64,000 nt of DNA from Bacillus sp. es.034 (GTDB lineage: Bacteria > Bacillota > Bacilli > Bacillales > Bacillaceae_B). Below the pieces are notes generated by a model. The model did no database searches and was not told the DNA's origin. It worked only from the letters and a program-made list of their open reading frames with translations. Shown here in pieces: positions 56,732-64,000 of this stretch; within the stretch, counting starts at the first letter, position 1; every line of letters begins with the position of its first letter. The stretch is taken from assembly GCF_002563655.1 (NCBI RefSeq), contig NZ_PDIY01000001.1, forward strand, positions 1,421,501-1,485,500, written 5' to 3'. A program made the position numbers and the translations under genes.

Positions 56732-58333
56732 ATGGAAAAATACACAAATCATTTCTTTAATAATATTCGAAAAAAATTAGAAGAATGGGAGACTATGGCC
56801 ACCATCCCCCACGAAGAAGTGTACCGCTTCATCCACTCCATGGCGGGGTCGGCCTCGGTTCTTGGTTTACATACAATCGGGGAACGTGCCCGTGAATTGA
56901 TGGATCAGCATAATGAAAAAGACACGCGGACGTGGTCGGTTTCAGAAGTGAAGGAAGAACTGTTTGATATTATCCAGTACTGTTATCACCATGAGGAAGA
57001 ATCGATCGAAGTATTCCCCGGCAAGCAAAGCAGGGATGGGGAAGAACCTGTTGTGTTACTCATCGATGATGATACGTCCTTCCTTATGTATATGAAGGAG
57101 GAATTGGAAACGATCGGCTGGTATGTCGTTCCTATCGCCAATCCTGAGAAGGCCATTATGTCGTACTATGATGTGAGGCCGGACTGTGCGATCATCGATA
57201 TTCATATGGATGGGACGAGTGGATTCGAAGTCCTGGACTTTTTTAAGAAGAAGTTGAAGCAGCAATTCATTCCAACGGTCATGGTGAGTGTGGAAAACAG
57301 TAAGGAAGTACGGATGAAGAGCTATGAGATGGGGGCGGATGATTTCATAGCCAAGCCCTTTGACATCGATGAGTTCATCGTGCGGGTGAAAAGGCAGATG
57401 GAACGGAAGAAGCAAATGGAAGAGCTGGTACTGATCGATGAATTGACAATGGTTTATAACCGTAAATACTTGGGTCAGGCGTATGCGCAGGTACAAAGCG
57501 ACTGGGCTCGCAGGGGTGATTCCTATTGTGTGGCCGTCCTTGATCTGGACCATTTCAAAGGGGTGAACGACCAGTACGGACACCTGATGGGGGATCGGGT
57601 GCTGAAGGAATTTGCCTCACATCTAATGTCCGAAACGAGGATCCAGGACACGGTTTTTCGCTTTGGAGGGGAAGAGTTTGTCATCATCTTCCCACATACG
57701 CCTATAAATGAAGCGTGCACATTTGTCGATGATATACGTAAGAGATTCAGTCAAATGGAGTTTCAGGCAAACCCCGCCTTCTCTTGTACCTTTTCGGCAG
57801 GTGTGGCAGAAATCGCTGATCCGACGAAGCCATTTGATACATGGCTGAAGCTTGCGGATAATGCCCTTTATGAGGCGAAAAGCAACGGCAGGAACCTCGT
57901 AAGGATGGACGGGAAGGCAAGGGAGCATACTCCTCACAAAATCATGAAGATTGCCATTGTCGATGATGACCCGATCATTCGGACGGTGATGAAGGATATC
58001 GTGTCGAAACTGCCAGGAGAGCAGCATATTCAGTATGATATTCACACATTTAAAGACGGGGCTGCTTTTATAGGCTCGGATTGGCATGAGGGAAATCCCT
58101 GTCTCGTGATTTTGGATGGGGTGATGCCGAAGATGGACGGCCTGGAAGTACTGGAGCAGATTCGCTCAAGAAGTGATTCGGACCGCTACAAAGTGCTCAT
58201 GCTTACATCCCGGAAGAGTGAAAGGGACATTTCCAGATCCCTTCAGCTCGGTGCCGATGATTATATGACGAAACCATTTAAACTACTGGAGCTCGAGGCC
58301 CGTTTAGGTCAAATGCTAAAAAGGATGAGGTAA
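56732..58333 (+). CDS. HPt-REC-GGDEF-REC diguanylate cyclase
   Basis: A 533-residue cytosolic signalling protein with an unusual four-part layout. Residues 5-90: HPt domain with phospho-His35 in RFIHSMAGSAS. Residues 106-222: receiver with Asp113/114 pocket, phospho-acceptor Asp156 and Lys208. Residues 232-393: GGDEF domain with active-site GGEEF (312-316), DLDHFKGVND metal/GTP helix, and an RxxD inhibitory site (R303, D306) five residues before it, so it should make cyclic di-GMP and be product-inhibited. Residues 405-530: second receiver with Asp462 and Lys514. ATG 56732 is about eight bases after GAAGGAAG-type sequence. The next gene begins one base after the stop. It starts the polysaccharide-type operon. 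Confidence 0.93.
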   Translation: MEKYTNHFFNNIRKKLEEWETMATIPHEEVYRFIHSMAGSASVLGLHTIGERARELMDQHNEKDTRTWSVSEVKEELFDIIQYCYHHEEESIEVFPGKQSRDGEEPVVLLIDDDTSFLMYMKEELETIGWYVVPIANPEKAIMSYYDVRPDCAIIDIHMDGTSGFEVLDFFKKKLKQQFIPTVMVSVENSKEVRMKSYEMGADDFIAKPFDIDEFIVRVKRQMERKKQMEELVLIDELTMVYNRKYLGQAYAQVQSDWARRGDSYCVAVLDLDHFKGVNDQYGHLMGDRVLKEFASHLMSETRIQDTVFRFGGEEFVIIFPHTPINEACTFVDDIRKRFSQMEFQANPAFSCTFSAGVAEIADPTKPFDTWLKLADNALYEAKSNGRNLVRMDGKAREHTPHKIMKIAIVDDDPIIRTVMKDIVSKLPGEQHIQYDIHTFKDGAAFIGSDWHEGNPCLVILDGVMPKMDGLEVLEQIRSRSDSDRYKVLMLTSRKSERDISRSLQLGADDYMTKPFKLLELEARLGQMLKRMR

Positions 58334-58334
58334 A

Positions 58335-59378
58335 TTGTACTCCCGTGAGCTTTTTTATTTTACTGTTGTGCTGGTCAGTCTGATGGTGCTGCTATCGGGA
58401 CTTTGTCTGTATTTGATGATCAAGAAAGTGAACGATAATAAGAGTCGCAAGCAGATTGATCAATTGAAAGAGGAATATCAGTTGGCACTCTTCCACTTCC
58501 TGCAAGAAGAGAGGGAGGCGGAGGAGTTAAGGGTTCGTTCTCCCCTCCAGACAAGGGCGCTTGTCGAGTTACTTGCAGGCTTTTCGAAAATGTTTGCCTC
58601 GGAAGACATACAGCAACGATTACAAGGGTTTGCAGAAGGACACTTTCAACCGTTCATCCTGTCTCAGCTTGGACACAGAAGATGGAGTATCCGGATGAAT
58701 GCCCTTTACTGGATACAGGAATTTAAGATGAAGAGCATGGTAGAGCCGTTAAAAAAACTACAAGGTTCAAAAAAGGTCAGCAAAGCGGAAGAGATGCAGC
58801 TGCTAAAAATCGCCGTGCTGTTTGATGAGAAGGACCTGGTCGAAAAGCTGACGGAGACGAAGCATGAGTTGACGGAGTTTGAATATAGTCTCCTGTTTCA
58901 TTCGTTCAGGGAAGATCAGTTCCGGCCGTTGGTCTCTGCCTTTGAGGAACTGCCTGAAGTCATGAAGTTTGCCCTCATCGATTCGGTTGGGGTGAAAAAT
59001 CGAATGGAACATGTTTCGTTCCTTAAACGTTTACTGGACACGGGTGCCCCTGAACTCAGGGTCCGTGCTTTAAAGGCAGTGGTGGGGATGGAGTTCTATC
59101 TTGATATCCCGACCCTTTCCGTTCATTTACGGGCAGAATCATGGCAGGAGCGGCTGATGGCCATTAAAGCATGTGAATACATCCGTTCCATGGAGCTTAG
59201 CCCCCATTTACAGGCCCTTATGAGCGACCCGTCCTTTTATGTTCGCTCCCAGGCAGCTCAATCCCTGTTGCGTTTGGAAAATGGAGAAGCATTGTTAAGG
59301 GAAATAGCAGCCCATGCAGAAGATGGATATGCGAGGGATATGGCAGAACAGTGGCTGGAAAGGGGGAGGGTTTCTTGA
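58335..59378 (+). CDS. Membrane-anchored HEAT-repeat protein
   Basis: A 347-residue protein with one N-terminal membrane segment (about residues 7-28), a charged coiled stretch (30-65), then an all-helical part with HEAT/armadillo-like repeats (for example QLGHRRWSIRMNALYWIQEFKMKSMVEPLKKL, ELRVRALKAVVGMEFYLDIPTLSVHLRAESWQERLMAIKACEYIRSMELSPHLQALM, DPSFYVRSQAAQSLLRLENGEALL). The helical part is probably cytosolic and a protein-binding scaffold. TTG 58335 follows AGGATGAGG. It overlaps the glycosyltransferase gene by four bases. Likely an assembly or regulatory partner of that enzyme (inference); no enzyme motif seen. Confidence 0.85.
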   Translation: MYSRELFYFTVVLVSLMVLLSGLCLYLMIKKVNDNKSRKQIDQLKEEYQLALFHFLQEEREAEELRVRSPLQTRALVELLAGFSKMFASEDIQQRLQGFAEGHFQPFILSQLGHRRWSIRMNALYWIQEFKMKSMVEPLKKLQGSKKVSKAEEMQLLKIAVLFDEKDLVEKLTETKHELTEFEYSLLFHSFREDQFRPLVSAFEELPEVMKFALIDSVGVKNRMEHVSFLKRLLDTGAPELRVRALKAVVGMEFYLDIPTLSVHLRAESWQERLMAIKACEYIRSMELSPHLQALMSDPSFYVRSQAAQSLLRLENGEALLREIAAHAEDGYARDMAEQWLERGRVS

Positions 59379-60784
59379 ATACGATAGATTGGGGGAACAT
59401 CCTCATGACTATTGGGTGGTTTGTTCTCCTTTATATGATTCTCGTCGTCTCGTTTTATACGATTCTCCTCGTGATCTCCCTTTTTCAATTAAGGAAAACC
59501 TATGGACTCGACGAGTGGGAGCCGTATGAAGAGCTTTTACACCTCCATCAAACAAAGCCGGTTTCCATACTGGTCCCGGCTTACAATGAATCGGTCGGGA
59601 TCATGGCGACGGTAAGGTCATTATTGAGTATTGAATACCCGGAATATGAAATCATCATCGTTAACGATGGCTCAACGGATGATTCCATGGAGAAACTCGT
59701 AGAAACCTTTCAGTTGGTGAAAATCAAGTGGGTGATCCGCCAGCAGCTGAAAACACAGCCGGTGAAGGGTGTGTATCAGTCGAAGCTGTATAAAAATTTA
59801 TTGGTGATCGATAAGGAAAACGGAGGCAAGGCAGATGCCTTGAATGCCGGTATCAATGTATCGAACTTCCCTTATTTCTGCTCCATCGATGGGGACTCGG
59901 TTCTCGAACGGACCGCTTTCCTGAAAGTGATGAAACCGATCGTCGAATCCGATGGGGAGGTCATCGCCTCCGGAGGGAGTATCCGTATCGCAAATGGATG
60001 CGAAATCGAAAGCGGGGAAATCGTAAAGGTCGGGTTGTCCCGGTCACCCCTTGTCATCATGCAGGTGATCGAGTACTTAAGGGCGTTCCTTATGGGAAGG
60101 ATCGGCTTGAGCCGTCATAATCTTCTCCTGATCGTATCGGGTGCCTTCGGGGTATTCTCGAAACGCTGGGTCGTCGATGCGGGTGGGTATTCCCATACCG
60201 TTGGGGAGGATATGGAGCTCGTTGTCAGGCTCCACCATTATGTGAAAGAACAAAAAGCCGATAAGAAAATCGTCTATGTGCCGGATCCGGTGAGCTGGAC
60301 AGAAGCACCGGAGTCCTTGAAATATTTACGTCGTCAACGGAGCAGATGGCATCGGGGATTGTTTGAAAGCCTTTGGATCCACCGACGGCTCCTGTTTAAT
60401 CCAAAGTACGGATCAATCGGCATGATTTCCATGCCATATTTTTTAATCATTGAATTTCTCGGCCCGGTCGTTGAATTGATGGGGTACATCATCATGGTTC
60501 TCTCCATTTTCCTTGGCGGGGTTTATCTGGAATTCGCCATTCTATTATTCTTGTTGTCCATCCTATATGGATCGGTGTTATCCATGGCTGCGGTCCTCCT
60601 GGAGGAATGGTCCGTCCGGAAGTTCCCGAAAGCAGCCGATATCGGAAGACTTTTCGTCTATTCATTGACCGAGACGTTATGGTACCGTCCGTTGACCGTC
60701 TTCTGGCGGTGTGAAGGGATCTTGGACGTGATTCGTAAGAAGAGGGGCTGGGGAGAAATGGCGAGAAAAGGAGTATCGAAATGA
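59375..60784 (+). CDS. Processive family 2 glycosyltransferase (BcsA/PgaC-like)
   Basis: A 469-residue membrane glycosyltransferase: N-terminal TM (about 10-36), a GT-A catalytic domain with UDP-sugar motifs IVNDGS (Asp98) and SIDGDS (Asp172, Asp174), catalytic base in VGEDME (Asp279) and the processivity motif QRSRW (321-325), then three or more C-terminal TM segments (about 350-410, 425-445). These are the features of synthases that polymerise and extrude beta-linked polysaccharides such as cellulose or poly-GlcNAc. No PilZ domain is fused. TTG 59375 is six bases after GGGGGAGGG and overlaps the HEAT gene; its stop overlaps the next gene. The polymer is unknown. Confidence 0.92.
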   Translation: MNTIDWGNILMTIGWFVLLYMILVVSFYTILLVISLFQLRKTYGLDEWEPYEELLHLHQTKPVSILVPAYNESVGIMATVRSLLSIEYPEYEIIIVNDGSTDDSMEKLVETFQLVKIKWVIRQQLKTQPVKGVYQSKLYKNLLVIDKENGGKADALNAGINVSNFPYFCSIDGDSVLERTAFLKVMKPIVESDGEVIASGGSIRIANGCEIESGEIVKVGLSRSPLVIMQVIEYLRAFLMGRIGLSRHNLLLIVSGAFGVFSKRWVVDAGGYSHTVGEDMELVVRLHHYVKEQKADKKIVYVPDPVSWTEAPESLKYLRRQRSRWHRGLFESLWIHRRLLFNPKYGSIGMISMPYFLIIEFLGPVVELMGYIIMVLSIFLGGVYLEFAILLFLLSILYGSVLSMAAVLLEEWSVRKFPKAADIGRLFVYSLTETLWYRPLTVFWRCEGILDVIRKKRGWGEMARKGVSK

Positions 60785-63700
60785 CTAAGCTGAAATCCTA
60801 TTCGTTTCTCTTGTTCATCGTAAGCATCGTCCTTTTGGTGTCAGCCCCTTTTTGGCTGTGGCAACTGAAAAAGGAACAGAAATTGGATGTACTGATCATT
60901 GATAAAACAGTGCCGGATACTACTTATCGTGAACATAAAGGTCTTATGTGGCTGTTAAATCAACAGAAATATGTTCAATCAAACGGGAAACGATATGATC
61001 TGACGAAAGATTATATTGGGTTTGTTCCGGAAAAGGATCAAACCTTTGCTGTGAAAAATATTCCCTCATCCACCGAGAAGTATGATGCGGTCTATATAGC
61101 CGATACATATGGGGTGTATGAAGAAGAGTTCCATAACAAGAATGTCTCAGGAAAGCGTTCCTCCAAGCTTTACGGTGGCCTGACCGATCAGGATATGGAC
61201 GTGCTGAACGACATGGCGATGAAGGATGGAAAAACATTGATCGCCGAGTTCAATTCCATGGCGCAGCCTACAGAAGAATCAACGCGGAAGAAGTTCTACT
61301 CCCTTTTTAACCTGGAATGGTCAGGCTGGATCGGAAGGTATTTCCCTGAGCTGGAAAATAGTGAAGTCCCAGGGTGGGTAAGGGACAACTACGAGAAGCA
61401 GTATGGGGAAACCTATAACTTCAAAGGTCCTGGTTATGTATTGGTGGACGAAAATGATCGACTGGTCGTGTTGGATAAGGAAGACATCGGGGAGGAGGGA
61501 GTGGTTTTTTCCACTACTCCTCGTGGTGAAGAGTTAATCGGTGAAGAAATCAACACCCCTTATTCTTACTGGTTTGATATCGTGGAAGCGATCAACCCGG
61601 ATGAAGTCATGGCCAACTATACGCTGTCACTGTCAAAGAGCGGAAAGGACATGTTGAAAGCATTGAATCTTCCTGTTGCGTTCCCGGCTGTCGTGCACGG
61701 ACAGAACCGTCAATTCGAGACATACTATTTCAGTGGGGATTATGCAGATCAGGCGGATGTGCCCGATTTGTATCAAACCGTCGGATTTTCTTCTTGGAGA
61801 AAGTGGACGGGGTCATCCAAACCGGATGACTCCTCCCAATTTTACTGGAAGGCTTTTAATCCGATGATGAAGGCGATCCTTAAGGATATCCAGAAGGGTG
61901 GAGACGATAAGAAAAAGGAAACCGTCGAAGTCACGAAAGAAAATGGTGTGCAGCTTGCAGGGAAGACCGGCCGTGACTACATTCAAGTGAAGAAGGACGG
62001 GAAGTGGGAAGACCTCCTCATAAAAGGGGTGAATATGGGAATCGCAAGACCGGGTTCCTTTCCCGGTGAAACCGCCATTTCAAAAGAGGAATACTTGAGA
62101 TGGTTCAAGCAGATCGGAGCCATGAATGCCAACGCGCTCCGGATTTACACCATCCATCCCCCAGAGTTTTATGAAGCCTTTTACGAATACAATCAAATGG
62201 CAGATAAGCCGTTGTATTTATTCCATGGCGTGTGGGTCAATGAAGAAATTTTCTTGAGATCCGGGGATGCCTTTGCAAAAGAAAACACAGACGAATTTGC
62301 GTCAGAAATTAAAAAGACTATCGATCTCGTTCACGGGAAAGCTGAAATTCCTGAACGAAAAGGCCATGCCTCGGGGTCTTATACCTACGATATATCCCCT
62401 TATGTTCTTGGGTGGATCTTCGGGGTCGAGTGGGATCCCGAAGTGGTCCTTGCGACAAATGAAAAACATAAAGGACTTCCGGACTTCAAGGGTGAATACA
62501 TTGAAACGGAAAAGGCGCGGCCGTTTGAAATCTGGCTGACCGAGAGAATGAATGAAGGGATCAAGTATGAAACCGAAACATATCAGTGGCAAAGACCGGT
62601 CAGCTTCACGAACTGGGTCACCACCGATCTGTTGGATCATCCGAGTGAACCCCTGGAGAAGGAAGACATGGTATCGGTCGACCCGAACGTCATGAAGGGA
62701 ACCGACAAACTGAAAACCGGTTTATTCGCTTCCTATCATATCTACCCGTATTACCCTGACTTCCTGAATTACGAACAACCGTATGTGAATTACATCGATC
62801 ATCGCGGTGAAAAGAATAATTACGCCGGCTATTTACATGACATGAAGAAGGCGCATTCCATGCCATTAGTGGTAGCCGAATTCGGAGTCCCGGGATCACG
62901 TGGCCTCACCCATAAAAACGTCTACGGCATGGATCAGGGAAATCATTCCGAAAAAGAACAGGGTGAATTAGACCGCAAGTTATTCGAAGATATCGTGGAA
63001 GAGAAAATGGCCGGTGGGATGGTCTTCGCCTGGCAGGATGAGTGGTTCAAGCGAACATGGAACACGATGGACTATGACAATCCGGATAGAAGGCCCTTCT
63101 GGCAAAATACCCAGACGAATGAGCAGCAGTTCGGAATGGTGAGCTTCGATCCGGGAGTAAGCGGGACATCCATGATTCATGTGGACGGAAGACCCGAGGA
63201 TTGGGCCTTAAAAGGGATCGAACCTGCTTTTAATGAGGATAAACACAGCATGTATGTGACGAGTGATGAACATTTTGTGTATGTCCGAGTTGATTCGGAC
63301 CGTATTTCAGAGAGGAAAGACACGTACCTTTTATTCGATACGGTAGGGAATCAGGGTCAATCCACGCTTCCGGATGTAAGGGGTGTTTCCACAAAAGGGG
63401 TGGACTTTGCTCTTCACATAAAGGGAACGAAGAAAGCGCGTTTGTGGATCGACAGTTATTATGACACCCATCACTATCAATATGGGCATGTTCTTGACAT
63501 GATAAAAGAAGAGCCATATGCCAACGTGAAAAACAACGGGGTATATCATCCAATCCGGTTGACGTTAAATAAATCTCTGGACGTAGAGGGGAATAAAATC
63601 CCGTTCCAATCCTATGAAACCGGCGTTCTCCAATTCGGAACATCGAACCCCGAGGATGAAGCGTATGACTCATTGGCGGATATCAGTGTCGACGCCTCTG

Positions 63701-64000
63701 AAGGGCGATATGAAATCCGTATCCCCTGGCAGCTGCTGAATGTAAAGGATCCGAGCCTGAAGGAGGCAATGGGGGATATCTGGTCAGGAAAAGGTCTGCA
63801 AAGTTCAACCACCCTTGACTCGATCAAGATCGGTTTATATGAAACCAATGGAGAAAAGGTATTTTCATATCCTTCACAGAATGAAGACGGGTACATCAAT
63901 CCTGCTCAGTTCTATCCATACTCCTGGGATACATGGGATCTGCCTGCCACCCATGAGAGATTGAAGCAGTCTTACTATGAAATGAAAGAAGCTTTCCGAG
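60781..64000 (+). CDS. Large membrane-anchored glycosidase-like protein, 3' end beyond the window
   Basis: Open from ATG 60781 (overlapping the glycosyltransferase stop, ATGA) to the window edge without a stop, so at least 1,073 residues. Residues 7-27 are a membrane anchor with the rest outside. About 35-250 is a Rossmann-like segment (LDVLIIDKTVPDT, AVYIADTYGVYEEE). About 410-800 looks like a clan-A glycosidase barrel: IKGVNMGIARPGSFPG, NALRIYTIHPPEFYEAF, IFGVEWDPE (Glu550) and VVAEFGVPG (Glu700), about 150 residues apart as acid/base and nucleophile would be. From about 815 a beta-rich part (DTYLLFDTVGNQGQ) resembles carbohydrate-binding modules. Family not identified. It may trim, release or anchor the polymer made by the upstream synthase. 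Confidence 0.85.
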   Translation, partial: MTKLKSYSFLLFIVSIVLLVSAPFWLWQLKKEQKLDVLIIDKTVPDTTYREHKGLMWLLNQQKYVQSNGKRYDLTKDYIGFVPEKDQTFAVKNIPSSTEKYDAVYIADTYGVYEEEFHNKNVSGKRSSKLYGGLTDQDMDVLNDMAMKDGKTLIAEFNSMAQPTEESTRKKFYSLFNLEWSGWIGRYFPELENSEVPGWVRDNYEKQYGETYNFKGPGYVLVDENDRLVVLDKEDIGEEGVVFSTTPRGEELIGEEINTPYSYWFDIVEAINPDEVMANYTLSLSKSGKDMLKALNLPVAFPAVVHGQNRQFETYYFSGDYADQADVPDLYQTVGFSSWRKWTGSSKPDDSSQFYWKAFNPMMKAILKDIQKGGDDKKKETVEVTKENGVQLAGKTGRDYIQVKKDGKWEDLLIKGVNMGIARPGSFPGETAISKEEYLRWFKQIGAMNANALRIYTIHPPEFYEAFYEYNQMADKPLYLFHGVWVNEEIFLRSGDAFAKENTDEFASEIKKTIDLVHGKAEIPERKGHASGSYTYDISPYVLGWIFGVEWDPEVVLATNEKHKGLPDFKGEYIETEKARPFEIWLTERMNEGIKYETETYQWQRPVSFTNWVTTDLLDHPSEPLEKEDMVSVDPNVMKGTDKLKTGLFASYHIYPYYPDFLNYEQPYVNYIDHRGEKNNYAGYLHDMKKAHSMPLVVAEFGVPGSRGLTHKNVYGMDQGNHSEKEQGELDRKLFEDIVEEKMAGGMVFAWQDEWFKRTWNTMDYDNPDRRPFWQNTQTNEQQFGMVSFDPGVSGTSMIHVDGRPEDWALKGIEPAFNEDKHSMYVTSDEHFVYVRVDSDRISERKDTYLLFDTVGNQGQSTLPDVRGVSTKGVDFALHIKGTKKARLWIDSYYDTHHYQYGHVLDMIKEEPYANVKNNGVYHPIRLTLNKSLDVEGNKIPFQSYETGVLQFGTSNPEDEAYDSLADISVDASEGRYEIRIPWQLLNVKDPSLKEAMGDIWSGKGLQSSTTLDSIKIGLYETNGEKVFSYPSQNEDGYINPAQFYPYSWDTWDLPATHERLKQSYYEMKEAFR

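Noticed and set aside
56440-56760. 106-residue open frame between crh and the cyclase gene
   Set aside because: It starts inside the crh terminator, has no ribosome site and overlaps the cyclase start. The later in-frame ATG near 56571 also lacks a Shine-Dalgarno sequence.

Overview
The window looks like a core-chromosome segment of a Bacillus-type endospore former (Bacillaceae; a relative of Bacillus or Rossellomorea rather than B. subtilis itself). The gene order prfB-yvjA-cccB-ftsEX, ctpB-minJ, csbA-uvrB-uvrA, yvlABCD, hprK-lgt-yvoD-ppaX-yvoF, hisZGDBHAFI, trxB-yvcI-rapZ-yvcK-whiA-crh is the order I know from that family. Almost every gene is on the + strand with AGGAGG-type Shine-Dalgarno sites and frequent TTG/GTG starts. 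I see no rRNA, tRNA, prophage, transposase or CRISPR array.

Layout: 1-6.2 kb holds the prfB end, a YitT-family membrane protein, cytochrome c551, and FtsE-FtsX followed by an EnvC-like coiled-coil LytM/M23 protein. 6.3-8.7 kb holds a cyclic-di-GMP-I riboswitch in front of a small unknown gene, then a membrane protein/TlpA-thioredoxin pair and a DUF302 protein. 8.8-12.7 kb is sulfur amino acid metabolism with an S-box (SAM) riboswitch before metY-metX. 12.9-18 kb holds ctpB, a polyhydroxyalkanoate-type cluster (SDR reductase, 61-aa protein, PhaC-like synthase, 29-aa ORF) and minJ. 18-20.4 kb (minus) encodes a dicarboxylate/amino acid symporter and a DUF1206 membrane protein. 20.6-22.9 kb is a cyclic-di-AMP (ydaO/yuaA) riboswitch with ktrAB potassium uptake. 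23-25.3 kb is serC-serA. 25.5-34 kb has an HD phosphohydrolase, csbA, a secreted amidase (minus), a dense DnaA-box cluster with a LexA box, and uvrBA. 34.2-36.3 kb is the yvlABCD envelope-stress operon behind a sigma-W promoter. 36.4-41.1 kb is the hprK operon. 41.2-48 kb is the complete histidine operon. 48.1-56.4 kb has a TPR protein, trxB, a small FbpA-family gene (minus), tnrA with its own TnrA box, an SGNH hydrolase, and yvcI-rapZ-yvcK-whiA-crh.

56.7-64 kb is accessory and the most novel part: an HPt-REC-GGDEF-REC diguanylate cyclase, a membrane-anchored HEAT-repeat protein, a processive family 2 glycosyltransferase, and a >1,073-residue membrane-anchored glycosidase-like protein that runs off the window. 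The last three overlap each other by a few bases, so this looks like a cyclic-di-GMP-linked exopolysaccharide operon.

Scattered through intergenic DNA is a repeat family with the 13-mer core GAGGGACGGACCT (ten exact copies, several in inverted pairs), including inside the his operon. It resembles REP/BIME elements.
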